Under the pieces are notes generated by a model. It was not told where the DNA came from. It did no database searches and saw only the letters and a list, made by a program, of their open reading frames with translations. A stretch of 64,000 nt of DNA from CAYQJS01 sp964417895 (lineage in GTDB: Bacteria; Chloroflexota; UBA6077; SHYK01), in NCBI GenBank assembly GCA_964417895.1, contig CAYQJS010000005.1:62001-126000 (forward strand), read 5' to 3'. The translations under genes were made by a program, and so were the position numbers. Shown piece after piece: positions 1-8,853 of this stretch (its first letter is position 1; every line of letters starts with the position of its first letter).

Positions 1-1269
1 CGCCGTGGCCCGGATCTCTACCGATAGGCGCTCGCCGGCGCCGTCGCGCGCCGATGCGTCGGAACGGAACATGCCGTCGCCCCCGCGCGTGTAGCCCAGG
101 TCCTCGATCAGCTGCGTTGCCCGGCGCGGGTCGAACTCGTAGCGCACGGTGCTCGACTCGACCTCTTTGTAGAGGGCATCGTCCGGGGGAATGAAGCTGT
201 GCGCGGCCTGTGAGAGGCCGGCCACCAGGCTATCGGCGAGCTGCTGGCGGTCCGTGGCGTGGAGCAACGCGCGGCGAAACTGCGTGTTGGCGACGATCGG
301 TGGGCTCGAGTTGAGGAACTGGGGAAACATCACCGTCCAGGTGTACGGCCGCACGTCCATCCGGCCGTCCTGCCACCGATCGCGAATCTGCACCGCGAGA
401 TCCACCGTGAGCCCTCGGCTCATGGTGGCCTCTACCGCCCCGCTCAAGATGCTGGGTGCGAGCACCCGAGGGTCTGCGAAAAACCTGACCTCGATCTCGT
501 CAAGTTTCGGGCGGCCGAGCAGATAGCGGTCGTTGGCCTCCACGACGAGGTGGCTCCCCGCCTCCCAGTCTCGTAGCTTGAAGGGACCGACGCCAACGTA
601 TTCCTGCGTCCAATACGGGTGCTGCGTGAAGTTTGCCTTGTCCTCCTCGAAGGACTTCTCGAGCACGTGCCGGGGCAGGGCCAGGGCCCGCCCTGCGCCC
701 GCGGCGCGCGTAAACATGGCGTTCGCTTCGATATAGGGTCTTTTCCAGAAGATCGTGAACGTGTGTTGGTCAACGGCTTCAACCCGGTCGACGGAGTCGT
801 AGGCGGGCACCGCTTCGAGCGCGATCTCTGTGTCCCGCCCGACGCGCGCGCTAAAGCCGAGGTCCGCCGCCGTGAACGGAGTACCGTCGTGCCAGAGAAC
901 GTTGGGGTGGAGCTTCCACGTGGTCTCCATGCGTCCATCAGGGAGCAGGCGCCATCCACCATTCTCGACCGTGGGGATAGCCTCGGCCACGAGCGCCCGA
1001 AGCTCACCTCGGTCGTCGAAGCGGCCGAGCCCTGCGTGGACCAGCTCCTCGAGGGCGTCAACGCCCGGGATGTTGCCGGTCCCGGACGAATTCAGCTTGG
1101 CGCTGAGCGTCGTGGGGTTGCCGAGGATCGCAATAGCGATGCGCTTCTTGGCTGTCGGCTGCGCGTCCTGGCCGCGAGCCTGTTGGTCGCGCCCGGACGG
1201 GGCCGCACACCCGATGGCGAAAGCGATCAGTGTAAGCCATAGCATCCCGGACTGTAGGTGCCTTCGCAT
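1..1269 (-). CDS. ABC transporter solute-binding lipoprotein, family 5 (3' end beyond window)
   Basis: The frame is open from an ATG at 1269 to the left edge without a stop, giving 423 codons of a family that usually has 550-600 residues, so the C-terminal quarter is missing. The N-terminus is a lipoprotein signal (MRRHLQSGMLWLTLIAFAIG before Cys), implying a membrane-anchored extracytoplasmic receptor. Family-5 (peptide/nickel/opine type) hallmarks are visible: a PDGRMETTWKL segment, WHDGTPFTAADL, and the later ALLHATDRQQLAD helix. A strong AGGAGG Shine-Dalgarno precedes the start. It lies 50 nt downstream of the amidohydrolase gene on the same strand and is probably co-transcribed with it. 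The ligand cannot be read from sequence; despite the family name it need not be a peptide. Family assignment is firm. Confidence 0.9.
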   Translation of the reverse strand, partial: MRRHLQSGMLWLTLIAFAIGCAAPSGRDQQARGQDAQPTAKKRIAIAILGNPTTLSAKLNSSGTGNIPGVDALEELVHAGLGRFDDRGELRALVAEAIPTVENGGWRLLPDGRMETTWKLHPNVLWHDGTPFTAADLGFSARVGRDTEIALEAVPAYDSVDRVEAVDQHTFTIFWKRPYIEANAMFTRAAGAGRALALPRHVLEKSFEEDKANFTQHPYWTQEYVGVGPFKLRDWEAGSHLVVEANDRYLLGRPKLDEIEVRFFADPRVLAPSILSGAVEATMSRGLTVDLAVQIRDRWQDGRMDVRPYTWTVMFPQFLNSSPPIVANTQFRRALLHATDRQQLADSLVAGLSQAAHSFIPPDDALYKEVESSTVRYEFDPRRATQLIEDLGYTRGGDGMFRSDASARDGAGERLSVEIRATA

Positions 1270-1319
1270 TGCCCTCCTCCCACCTCTCCCGGACAGGGAG
1301 CCTCGTTGTTGCGACTGCG

Positions 1320-3008
1320 CTAGCGTGCCATTGCCGGTTCCACGTTGCCGGCGCAGGCGTTGCGGATGACCCGACCGGGAAAAGCCCCCGTGTGTTCGCC
1401 ACCCTCTATCAGCACCTCGCCGCCTACGATGGTGTAGTGGACCCCGCGAGCGTGTTGGAGCACGCGCGTGAAACCTCCCGGGTAGTCGTTGGCCTCTTCC
1501 ACATCCCCGGACTCCACCGTGTCCGGGTCGAACAGTACCAGGTCCGCGGCCCAACCCGGCCACACCAGCCCCCGGTCTCTGATCCCGAAGACGGACGCCA
1601 CCTTGAAGGTCAGCTGCCGCACCGCCTCCTCGAGGCTGAGCAGGCGACGCTCTCGCACGTAATGCCCCAGCAGCGTGGTGCACACGCCGAAGTTGGAGAT
1701 GAACTGAACGTGGGCACCGGCATCGGACTGGCCGACGATGGTGTAGGGGCTGCGGGCGATCTCCCCCATCTCGTCTTCGATGGGATTGCTCGCCAGGAAA
1801 ACGGTCTCCAGGTCCTCCTCGAGCGCCAGGTCGAGCAGCGCGTCCAGCGCGCCCGGCGCGCTTCGGAGGCGAGCGAGCTCTTCGACGGTCGTGCCCCGCA
1901 GCGCCTGGTTTCGCGGCAGGTGGGGCCGGAGCACCTTGACGCGAGCGAGCCGGGTGGCGAACACGGGGTCCATCTCCGCTCGCAGGGCGGAGCGGATCTC
2001 CGGGCGGGCCAGCGCGACCGTTCGCTCCTCGATGGGCCCCGCCATCACGGAGCGCCAGGTGGGGAGGCCGTCGAAGAACTGGGTGGTCCTGAGCGAAATG
2101 CGGATGGCGAAGGGAACGATGTTGGTGTTGCCGAAGAGGCGCAGCCCTCTCTGAAAGTACGGCTCCAGGTAGGCGAGCTGTCTCCGCCAGATGTCGGGCT
2201 GGTCCCGCTGGAAGGTGACGCCGGTCCAGAGAACGGGGCGGCCGGACGCCGCCCCGAGGCGCGCGATCCAGTCAATGTCCTCCAGGCGCCGGCCGCCCAT
2301 GCTGGAGTGCTGCACCACACCCGCGCTGAACTCCGACAGCACGCTGGCCACCTGAAGCAGCTCGTCTTCGGTCGCCATTCGGCTGGGCAGCGGCTTGCCG
2401 TCGTCACGATAGTGGGAAGGATTGCGGTTGATGCTGTAGCCGATCGCCCCTTCCCGCATGGCTCCTCGCATCACTTCCTGCATCGACGCGATCTCTTCGG
2501 GGGTGGCTTCCCGCTCGGTGGCCTCGTCGGCCATGACAAACTGGCGGATGGCGTTGTGGCCGACGATGCAGGCGACGTTTACGCCAAGCCGCTGGTCCAG
2601 CGCGGCCAGGTAGTCCGCGGTGCTCCTCCAGCGCCAGTCCAGGGTCTCAAGGATGGAGCGGGGGATGGCCTCTACGCGGACGAAGTTGGCGATGAGGGCG
2701 CTTTCGTCGCCGGGGCGCGCGGGCATGAGGCTGAGGCCGCAGTTCCCCGTGACCAGCGTGGTGACGCCGTGCTCCGGGAGTGGCAGCGCCACCGGGTCCC
2801 AGAGCAAGTGTGCATCCATATGCGTGTGCTGGTCGATGAATCCCGGCGCCAGCGTGAGGCCGTCGGCGTGGATGGTCCGCTTTGCGCTCTCTTGTATCCG
2901 ACCGATGCTGGCAATGCGTCCGTCCCGGACCGCGATGTCGGCTGCATAGGCCGGCATGCCGGAGCCGTCCACCACCCGGGCGTCCTTGATCAACAGGTCG
3001 TAGGCCAT
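1320..3008 (-). CDS. N-acyl-D-amino-acid deacylase (D-aminoacylase) family amidohydrolase
   Basis: A 562-residue amidohydrolase of the D-aminoacylase type, which hydrolyses N-acyl-D-amino acids or related amides in the cytoplasm. The metal-binding GFIDQHTHMD motif has His61 and His63, Cys90 falls in the TGNCG loop typical of this family, and a SDAGAH motif late in the protein supplies the catalytic Asp. The N-terminal beta-sandwich (YDLLIKDARVVDGSG) and the C-terminal return strand (GWAADLVLFDP) are both present, so it looks intact and close to the usual length. The ATG at 3008 is preceded by GGGAGGAA. The downstream solute-binding lipoprotein gene suggests uptake and hydrolysis of the same compound class. 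The exact substrate is unknown. Confidence 0.85.
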   Translation of the reverse strand: MAYDLLIKDARVVDGSGMPAYAADIAVRDGRIASIGRIQESAKRTIHADGLTLAPGFIDQHTHMDAHLLWDPVALPLPEHGVTTLVTGNCGLSLMPARPGDESALIANFVRVEAIPRSILETLDWRWRSTADYLAALDQRLGVNVACIVGHNAIRQFVMADEATEREATPEEIASMQEVMRGAMREGAIGYSINRNPSHYRDDGKPLPSRMATEDELLQVASVLSEFSAGVVQHSSMGGRRLEDIDWIARLGAASGRPVLWTGVTFQRDQPDIWRRQLAYLEPYFQRGLRLFGNTNIVPFAIRISLRTTQFFDGLPTWRSVMAGPIEERTVALARPEIRSALRAEMDPVFATRLARVKVLRPHLPRNQALRGTTVEELARLRSAPGALDALLDLALEEDLETVFLASNPIEDEMGEIARSPYTIVGQSDAGAHVQFISNFGVCTTLLGHYVRERRLLSLEEAVRQLTFKVASVFGIRDRGLVWPGWAADLVLFDPDTVESGDVEEANDYPGGFTRVLQHARGVHYTIVGGEVLIEGGEHTGAFPGRVIRNACAGNVEPAMAR

Positions 3009-3110
3009 CGTTAATTCCTCCCTGCCACGGACCTCGGAATCAGTGGCTCAGGCGATCGGCCCCAAGTATAGGTCGAGCGCGAAGTGCCCGCTGTCTGGCG
3101 CGTCCCCGGT

Positions 3111-3380
3111 TCAAGTGTGCTGCTCCGCGGTGGTGGGTGAGCTGGTCGGAAACCGCTCGTAGGTCACCGTGCCCTGCTGGTCGCCCAGCGTTGTCGGCTC
3201 CGTCGTGCCCGGCTTGCGGTTGCCAGCATGCACCCAGGCCAGCGGCAGGCCACGTCGGCGTGCCTCGGCGACGATCGCGCCAGTGCCGCCCTGCCTCTGC
3301 GCTGCCAGGCCGTCCCAGATAGCGAGCAGAAGATCGCAGCGGTCCAGCACGCAGCGATCACCGGCCTCGTTTAGGCCGCC
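3111..3380 (-). pseudogene. C-terminal remnant of a TIR/SLOG-like nucleotide-binding protein
   Basis: The open frame runs from just after a TGA (3381-3383) to a stop at 3111, about 89 codons. The readable part contains DRCDLLLAIWDG followed by GGTGAIVAEARRRGLPLAWV. This is the pattern of the last Rossmann strands in SLOG/TIR-like sensor proteins (a strand ending in a CD pair, a WDG turn, a Gly-rich helix, then a final strand). The N-terminal two thirds of such a protein are absent and no ribosome-binding site precedes the fragment. It lies 100 nt downstream of another Rossmann-like gene on the same strand. I read it as a decayed remnant; the family name is a tentative pattern match. Confidence 0.45.
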
Positions 3381-3482
3381 TCACGGTGGGAGCCTCCGGC
3401 GGGCATACCGGCCGACCTATTTGCCGCTGCGGGCACATTCCCTCTCACCACCCAATGGCTCTCACCATGACAAACTGACCCT

Positions 3483-3998
3483 CTAGGTCCAGGTCTCGTG
3501 GTAGTACCGGTCACGCACTCTGGCTTGCCATTTGCGGAACACCTCGGCCAACGCGGTCTTGTTGCCTTGCGACATCCCATCAGTTGGCATCTGGTGGATA
3601 AACACGTCAGTGACGCCATTGTCGAAAATCCCGCCGCTGACGGGGGGTTGTCGGAAGACCAAGAGCGGCAGCTGCAGCCCGAACAGGATGCCCGCCTCAA
3701 GCTGATTCCAGGGCGTTGGGAATGCAATAGGATCCACGACCTCCCGCTCCTCGGTCGTGCCACGCTTCCAGCATCCTGCCGTCACGTGGCAGTGCTCGAA
3801 CCCGAGGATGACCGCGCCGGCGCAGTGCTTCGCAATGACCAGCACTTCTCGAAGCGGTAGATCTGTCGGGTAATCTGAGCGACCAAGAGCTCGCGGCTCG
3901 AGCCCTTGTCGAGTGAGCTCCCGCAAGATCAGCTTTCGCGATGCGTCCTGAGCGGGTGCTAGCAGGCTCGGACATGATAAGAAGACAGGAATTCTCAC
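3483..3998 (-). CDS. Rossmann/TIR-like hypothetical protein
   Basis: About 171 residues from a GTG at 3998, preceded by GGGGGCAGCG; a longer in-frame GTG at 4064 is possible but adds a non-conserved leader. The protein opens with a hydrophobic strand (RIPVFLSCPSLL), continues with GLEPRALGRSDYPTD, and has a third hydrophobic strand (GAVILGFEH). A C-terminal WNQLEAGILFGLQLPLLVF segment resembles the last strands of TIR-like or nucleoside-2-deoxyribosyltransferase-like folds. No catalytic residue can be assigned. The neighbouring remnant at 3111-3380 looks like another Rossmann sensor, so a role in nucleotide sensing or defence is conceivable, but this is inference. Composition matches its surroundings. 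Confidence 0.5.
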   Translation of the reverse strand: MRIPVFLSCPSLLAPAQDASRKLILRELTRQGLEPRALGRSDYPTDLPLREVLVIAKHCAGAVILGFEHCHVTAGCWKRGTTEEREVVDPIAFPTPWNQLEAGILFGLQLPLLVFRQPPVSGGIFDNGVTDVFIHQMPTDGMSQGNKTALAEVFRKWQARVRDRYYHETWT

Positions 3999-4197
3999 CG
4001 CTGCCCCCGTGCTTACTGGATGAGTGAGACGGCACGCCGTGCATAGTAGCCGAAACCGCCGCACCTCGAGAACCTGCTCGCCTACCAGGGGTAACTGCGG
4101 TCAGCTATATCCGCGGGCTACACGCGCCGCCCGATCTGTCGCTGCCGGCGCGGTGTCGAAGGTTCAAACCATCATCTCGGCGCGTTCTTTTCGCCCG

Positions 4198-5340
4198 CTA
4201 GACGGTCATGAGCTCGACGCCCGGTGATGGTCCGAAGGGCACCGCACCCTCCTTGGTGATCCGCACCGCGCGCCCCGAGTCGATGCCGATGCCCTCCGCC
4301 ATGCGGCCTACCCACGGGTGCAGCCCGAACGTCTGGTTCTCCATCAGCTCGAAGTCCGGGTACGGGCTGGGCTGCACACCGCTGACCGGTGGCTCTTGCT
4401 GGGCGAGCCCGATCGAGTGGGCCAGCGGCTCCTTCACCCAGTCGTACCCGGCCTGCTCGATCACGCCGAGGGTCTTGCGGCTCACCTCGCCCAGCGTGAC
4501 GCCGGGCCTGGCGTTTGCTTTGAAGGTCTCGAACGCCTCCTCACACACCCGGAACATCTCTTTGATCTCGGGCTGCGCCTCCCCCACCGTCAGGCAGATG
4601 TGAGGGTGGCCGTAATAGCCGCCGTACCGCGGGTTGATGTGGGCCAGCACGACGTCCCTATCCTGGAGCACGCGCACCGACGGCTTCCGCACCGGGTGGA
4701 AGGGCCGTGGGGTAGACTCCATCGAGAGACCAGAGGCCGGCTCGCAGCCGCCCGCCAGCAGCGTCTTGAACATCTCGGCATACAGCTCGTTCTCGCGCAC
4801 GCCGGGGCGCGCTATGGTACGGAGCGCCTGGATTGCATCGGCGGCGGCGGCGCGCTGCATCATGGCGAGCTCCTCCTCGCTCTTGATCAGCCGCAGCTTG
4901 TAGACGAGCTGCGATGCGTCCTGGGTCTCGTAATCGCTCACCGCGTTCATCAGCTGAGTGTAGCCAGCGCTGCCCATGCCCTTGAAGTCCACGAGGCCCA
5001 TTCGCCTGGCGCCCAGCTGCTCGAGCGCCTCCCCTGTCGCGCCAGCCAGATCGCTGACCGGGCGCACGTCGCGGACCCAGCGCTGAGAATCGGTCGCCCA
5101 ATGGAGCCAGCGCTCGCCCGAGGGCAACAGGAAGATGGGATCGCTTTCCAGCGGGAAGATGGCCAGCCCTTCCATGTCGACCTGGGTCAGATACAGGGCG
5201 CTCAGATTGCCCGGGGCCCCGTAGGCGACGAGGCAGTCCAGGCCGGCCTGGCTCATCTGCTGGCGGACTCGGCGCCACCGCCCCTCTCGCTCGGCGCCGG
5301 ACAGCATTGGCAACTCGTACTTGTGCTCATGGGATGCCAT
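4198..5340 (-). CDS. M24 family (Xaa-Pro peptidase/creatinase-like) protein with altered metal site
   Basis: A 380-residue protein with the two-domain layout of M24 proline peptidases and creatinases. I chose the ATG at 5340 because AAAGGAG lies 8 nt upstream and the longer frame adds only repeat-like sequence. The pita-bread fold is recognisable from AHINPRYGGYYGHPH and AHSIGLAQQEPP. Compared with Escherichia coli PepP, the metal ligands appear substituted: both Asp to His, the first Glu to His (GLHPW), the last Glu to Asp, and the second active-site His to Gln. Only the PepP His354 equivalent remains. It is therefore more likely a metal-independent creatinase-type hydrolase, or a non-peptidase, than an aminopeptidase P. 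It sits beside M29-like and cyclodeaminase-like genes. Confidence 0.75.
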   Translation of the reverse strand: MASHEHKYELPMLSGAEREGRWRRVRQQMSQAGLDCLVAYGAPGNLSALYLTQVDMEGLAIFPLESDPIFLLPSGERWLHWATDSQRWVRDVRPVSDLAGATGEALEQLGARRMGLVDFKGMGSAGYTQLMNAVSDYETQDASQLVYKLRLIKSEEELAMMQRAAAADAIQALRTIARPGVRENELYAEMFKTLLAGGCEPASGLSMESTPRPFHPVRKPSVRVLQDRDVVLAHINPRYGGYYGHPHICLTVGEAQPEIKEMFRVCEEAFETFKANARPGVTLGEVSRKTLGVIEQAGYDWVKEPLAHSIGLAQQEPPVSGVQPSPYPDFELMENQTFGLHPWVGRMAEGIGIDSGRAVRITKEGAVPFGPSPGVELMTV

Positions 5341-5455
5341 GAAACGCTCCTTTCTCGACGCGTGGCCAGCCCCTCCCGTGGGGAGTCCGCCTGGCGGCTT
5401 GCTTCGTGAAGGCCCTGCAAGAAATCCGCGATTGAGTGATGATGGGCTGGAGGGC

Positions 5456-6490
5456 CTATTTCCAGTCTTCGAGGCCGAAGCGACGGACTGTTTCTTGCAG
5501 CTTGGCGTCATCCCACTCGGGTACGTACTTACCGTCGTCGATGATCCTCTCCCCGTCGAGCTCCAGGATGACGCGACCCCACTGTGCCTGCATGTGGTCG
5601 CCCGTCGGCCCGACGTGGAAGTGCATCATATCCGTGCTCGCATTGCCGATCAGGCCGAGGGGCCCGGGGGTGCACTCGGCGGTCGGATGAAGGCCACCGT
5701 GCCAGGAATCGATCTTGTTGGCCTCGGCGCCATGTTGCTCCAGCCGTTCGTCGACCACTTTCGCGTACTCTTCCACCCACCGCTTCGCCTCGGGCGGGCC
5801 CTGGACCCTTGTGATCCTGTTACCCTCGATGATGAGGGTTGGCGGGTGGTCGATCGGCACACGGCGAAAACCACCGGTGTATTCGATCACGGCCTGCCCC
5901 TCGCAACGGAGCGATGCCACGGGGATGCAGGCCGGGCTGTTGAAGGAGCGGCTGAATCCAGCCTTTTCGTCCTCCAGCTGTCGCGCCCGCTCGCTGACCG
6001 GGCCGATCACCCCCGAAACGTCGGTGCCGCCGGTGCCGGCCAGTCGGAACCGTCGCCCGTCCGCGAACAGCTCGTTCTCGAAGCGGTCGTAGATCGCGTT
6101 CGCCATGCCCCAGTGGTACCGGGCATGCTCAGAGGCGAAATGCTCCCCGGTGCGGAACATGCTGTGCACGACGAGCACCGTCGGATCCGGACCCAGATGT
6201 GGCTCGATGGCCCGATCGCGCAGTGGGTAGTTCGCAATGACTTTGTCCGCCGAGATGATGGCCCGCAGCAACTCCTCGGGAATCTGGCCTCCTCCCCCGG
6301 GTCCGCGCCCTTCGGGTGCCTCGTGCCACATGACTTCGGCGCTCGCGCCAGCAGCCCGCACGGCCTCGGTTATCAGGTCTGCCATGGCCGGGTCCATGGC
6401 TCCCTGCTCGTTGATGATGAGAACCTTTTCTCCGCGCTGCGCTTCGGCGCAGTTACGTACGAGGTTGGCCACGCTCTCGGCGGCTGTCAT
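5456..6490 (-). CDS. M29 aminopeptidase / 2,5-dihydroxypyridine dioxygenase (NicX)-like metalloenzyme
   Basis: A 344-residue protein of the fold shared by thermophilic M29 aminopeptidases and the pyridine-ring-opening dioxygenase NicX. The N-terminal domain carries the GEKVLIINEQG strand and a helix (ADLITEAVRAAGA). The C-terminal metal domain has conserved His residues in DSWHGGLHP (264, 268) and MMHFH (290, 292). The ATG at 6490 is preceded by GGAAGGAGAACGACC. A second, diverged copy of the same family lies at 10048-11061. Neighbours are an M24-like gene and four ornithine-cyclodeaminase homologs, which favours catabolism of an N-containing compound over general proteolysis. Whether it is a peptidase or a dioxygenase cannot be decided from the motif alone. 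Confidence 0.7.
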   Translation of the reverse strand: MTAAESVANLVRNCAEAQRGEKVLIINEQGAMDPAMADLITEAVRAAGASAEVMWHEAPEGRGPGGGGQIPEELLRAIISADKVIANYPLRDRAIEPHLGPDPTVLVVHSMFRTGEHFASEHARYHWGMANAIYDRFENELFADGRRFRLAGTGGTDVSGVIGPVSERARQLEDEKAGFSRSFNSPACIPVASLRCEGQAVIEYTGGFRRVPIDHPPTLIIEGNRITRVQGPPEAKRWVEEYAKVVDERLEQHGAEANKIDSWHGGLHPTAECTPGPLGLIGNASTDMMHFHVGPTGDHMQAQWGRVILELDGERIIDDGKYVPEWDDAKLQETVRRFGLEDWK

Positions 6491-6619
6491 GGTCGTTCTC
6501 CTTCCGGGATGTGCAACATCGGTGCTGGCAACTATCGGCCCACAGGTTCCCAGAGGTCAAGAGCGCGCCGTGAATGAGGTGGTGGGAGCTGCGCTGAAGC
6601 GACAGCTGGCGCCACGGGG

Positions 6620-7687
6620 CTAGCGCCGCGACCACGTTCCGAGCGGAAGCTCGAGACCTAGACCTTGCTCGCGCGCCCGCTGATAGACGCGCGTCGCAAT
6701 CGCCACGTCGGCAATGCCCTGCCCCGCGTTGTTCTTGAAGAGCGTGAGATGGCTTGCTTTGGTTCGCCCAGGGGCACTGCCGACGAGCACGTCCCCCAGC
6801 TCGTGAATCTGCTCCAGGCCGATGATATCGTTCTGAATCGGATCGAAGAGATCACCCTGCTTGTCCTGGAGCACCTGTTCGCGCGAAGCCGCCACGATCA
6901 CGTCCATACGGGTGAGGGTCATGTCGTCGATCTCGCGGCGCTTCGCGGGGGCAAAACCGCCCTCCACCAACCCGACGTTGCTGCCGACGATCGAGGTCAC
7001 ATGCTGTCCGGGCTCGAGCCACGCGCCATCGAAGACCGGAACGCTCGAGTTCGTCGCGGCTAGCACGATGTCCACGCCACGCACAGCCTCCCGTGGTGTC
7101 TCGACAGGCTGCACGTCGATCCCCATTACGCTCGCCATCTCCTCGGCGAATGCCCTCCGCTGCTCGGCATCGCGGCGGTACACCTTGACCGAATCGATGG
7201 GGCGGATCGCAGCGAGAGCGAGGAGGTGATGCCGCGCCTGGCTGCCCGCCCCGAACAGTCCAACAGATCGCGCATCTTCGCGCGCGAGGACCTTCGTTCC
7301 GACGGCACTGGTCGCGGCCGTGCGGATACCCGTCATCACCATGCTGTCAGGCATCTCTTTCGGCGTGATTTCTCCCAGAATGACGCAGGAGAGGGCCGCG
7401 CTGTTCGCGTCGAACAAAACGTAGGCGGGGTCGGCGATGGCGTCGTAAACCTGCTCCCGCTCCATCGGGCGCACCAGCTCACAGTGGGTGTACAGACCCG
7501 TCATGCCCAGAGTCGGGCTACCGCCCTGGTGGACGCTGACGCGCACCCCCGAAGGGACGTGGGTGCGGCGCCGCGGAGCATTCAGGCCGTGGTTGCTGCC
7601 CCAGTCACGAAACGCGACCTCGGTTGCCTCGACAGCTTCTGCCATGCTTATCAGACCACGCGTTTCCTCGGGTCGCAGGATCAGCAC
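6620..7687 (-). CDS. Ornithine cyclodeaminase/mu-crystallin family protein (paralog 1)
   Basis: 355 residues from a GTG at 7687, chosen because GGAGGAG sits 4 nt upstream; an upstream alternative adds residues that run into the divergent promoter region. A Rossmann NAD(P)-binding motif (GLFGAGSQARHH) is intact, followed by a VKVYRRD strand. The C-terminus contains FKNNAGQGIADVA, typical of the alanine/lysine dehydrogenase and cyclodeaminase group. The active-site Lys found in the paralogs (RMK) is not evident; the corresponding stretch reads GLYTHCEL. Such enzymes reduce imines or deaminate ornithine, lysine or related amino acids. It is divergent from paralog 2 with 56 nt between the starts, so the two may share a regulatory region. 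Confidence 0.8.
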   Translation of the reverse strand: MLILRPEETRGLISMAEAVEATEVAFRDWGSNHGLNAPRRRTHVPSGVRVSVHQGGSPTLGMTGLYTHCELVRPMEREQVYDAIADPAYVLFDANSAALSCVILGEITPKEMPDSMVMTGIRTAATSAVGTKVLAREDARSVGLFGAGSQARHHLLALAAIRPIDSVKVYRRDAEQRRAFAEEMASVMGIDVQPVETPREAVRGVDIVLAATNSSVPVFDGAWLEPGQHVTSIVGSNVGLVEGGFAPAKRREIDDMTLTRMDVIVAASREQVLQDKQGDLFDPIQNDIIGLEQIHELGDVLVGSAPGRTKASHLTLFKNNAGQGIADVAIATRVYQRAREQGLGLELPLGTWSRR

Positions 7688-7743
7688 TTGGCTCCTCCAC
7701 ACATCGCGTAATCTAGAGGCTACCAAATAAGGAGATTCGCTCT

Positions 7744-8841
7744 ATGACCTTACTGCTGAACAACGACGACGTCCGCAACCTCCTCACCATGCAGATGACC
7801 ATCGACGCGCTCGACCGCTCGTATCGGGGAACCATCACGGGTGAAACTGTGTGCCGGCCACGCATCGACATCGAGATCCCCACGCGCAATCCTGAGCAAA
7901 CCTACCGATGGGGAACGATGGAGGGCGGATCATCCGCGCTGGGCTACTTCGCGATACGGATGAAGTCCGACATTATCTACTACACCGAGTACGAAGGCGT
8001 ACGAACGGAGGAGAAGTTCGCCTCTCGCCCCGGCCTCTTTTGCGGCCTCGTAATGCTCTTCGACGTTCAGAACGCAGAGCCGCTCGCGATCATCAACGAG
8101 GGGTATCTTCAGCATTTCCGGGTCGGTGCGGATGCAGGCATTGGCGCGCGTCATATGGCGCGGGAGGACGCGCACGTCGTCGGCATGTTCGGCTCGGGCG
8201 GCATGGCGCGCTCGCACGTTGACGCGATGCGGCAGGTGCGCTCGATCGACCGTATCCAGGTATTTAGCCCTACCAGGGAGCATCGTGAGGCCTACGCGCG
8301 GGAGATGGCCGAGAAATACGACATCGAGGCCATCGCCGTGGATGACCCCAGCGAGGTGTGCCGCGGCGCGGACATCGTGTGTGAGTGCACGGACGCCGCG
8401 CAGCCGGTGGTCATGGGCCGGTGGCTGGAGCCCGGGACGCATATCATCGCTATCGGAAGCCATTTCGATCCTGAGGTGTACGAGCGCACCGATGTGTCGT
8501 TGCGCCTCGGTACGGCCCCCGCTCCGGTTGGGCTGCCGCAGTGGGCGACAGAACGCGGCAGTGTCACCTACGCTGCGGGCCCGGGAGCGAGGGGTATCGA
8601 GCAGACGACCAAGGCGCACCGCACCGAGGCCCGCTTCGAGAAGGTCATATCGCTCGAGGACTTACTCGCCGGTCACGAGGCAGGCCGAACGTCGCGAGAG
8701 CAGATTACCCATTCAACCCGCGGCAACCTGCAGGGGGCGCAGTTCTTCGCCGTAGGGGGAGCGGTGTACGAGGCGGCCCGAGCAGCCTCGGTAGGGCGAG
8801 AGCTGCCCACCGAGTGGTTTCTGCAGGACATTCGGGACTAG
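7744..8841 (+). CDS. Ornithine cyclodeaminase/mu-crystallin family protein (paralog 2)
   Basis: 365 residues starting at an ATG preceded by AAGGAG at 7729-7734. The substrate domain includes FAIRMKSD, with the Lys expected at the active site of ornithine cyclodeaminase. The dinucleotide-binding motif is complete (GMFGSGGMARSH) and the C-terminus ends in the conserved VGGAVYEAARAA and PTEWFLQDI segments also seen in the next two paralogs. The family forms cytoplasmic homodimers and uses NAD(H) in cyclisation or imine reduction. It most resembles the product of 8854-9939, with which it is convergent (12 nt between stops), so a local duplication is likely. The substrate is not known. Confidence 0.85.
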   Translation: MTLLLNNDDVRNLLTMQMTIDALDRSYRGTITGETVCRPRIDIEIPTRNPEQTYRWGTMEGGSSALGYFAIRMKSDIIYYTEYEGVRTEEKFASRPGLFCGLVMLFDVQNAEPLAIINEGYLQHFRVGADAGIGARHMAREDAHVVGMFGSGGMARSHVDAMRQVRSIDRIQVFSPTREHREAYAREMAEKYDIEAIAVDDPSEVCRGADIVCECTDAAQPVVMGRWLEPGTHIIAIGSHFDPEVYERTDVSLRLGTAPAPVGLPQWATERGSVTYAAGPGARGIEQTTKAHRTEARFEKVISLEDLLAGHEAGRTSREQITHSTRGNLQGAQFFAVGGAVYEAARAASVGRELPTEWFLQDIRD

Positions 8842-8853
8842 CCCGAGGCTCAC

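Noticed and set aside
1269..1402. A gene starting upstream of the first solute-binding lipoprotein in another frame
   Set aside because: The frame covering 1058-1402 reads through the lipoprotein start out of frame and has no conserved features.
2045..2407. Arg/Ser/Pro-rich open frame on the minus strand within the amidohydrolase gene
   Set aside because: It is a shadow of the amidohydrolase in another frame, with biased composition and no ribosome-binding site. Many similar frames across the window were left out for the same reason.
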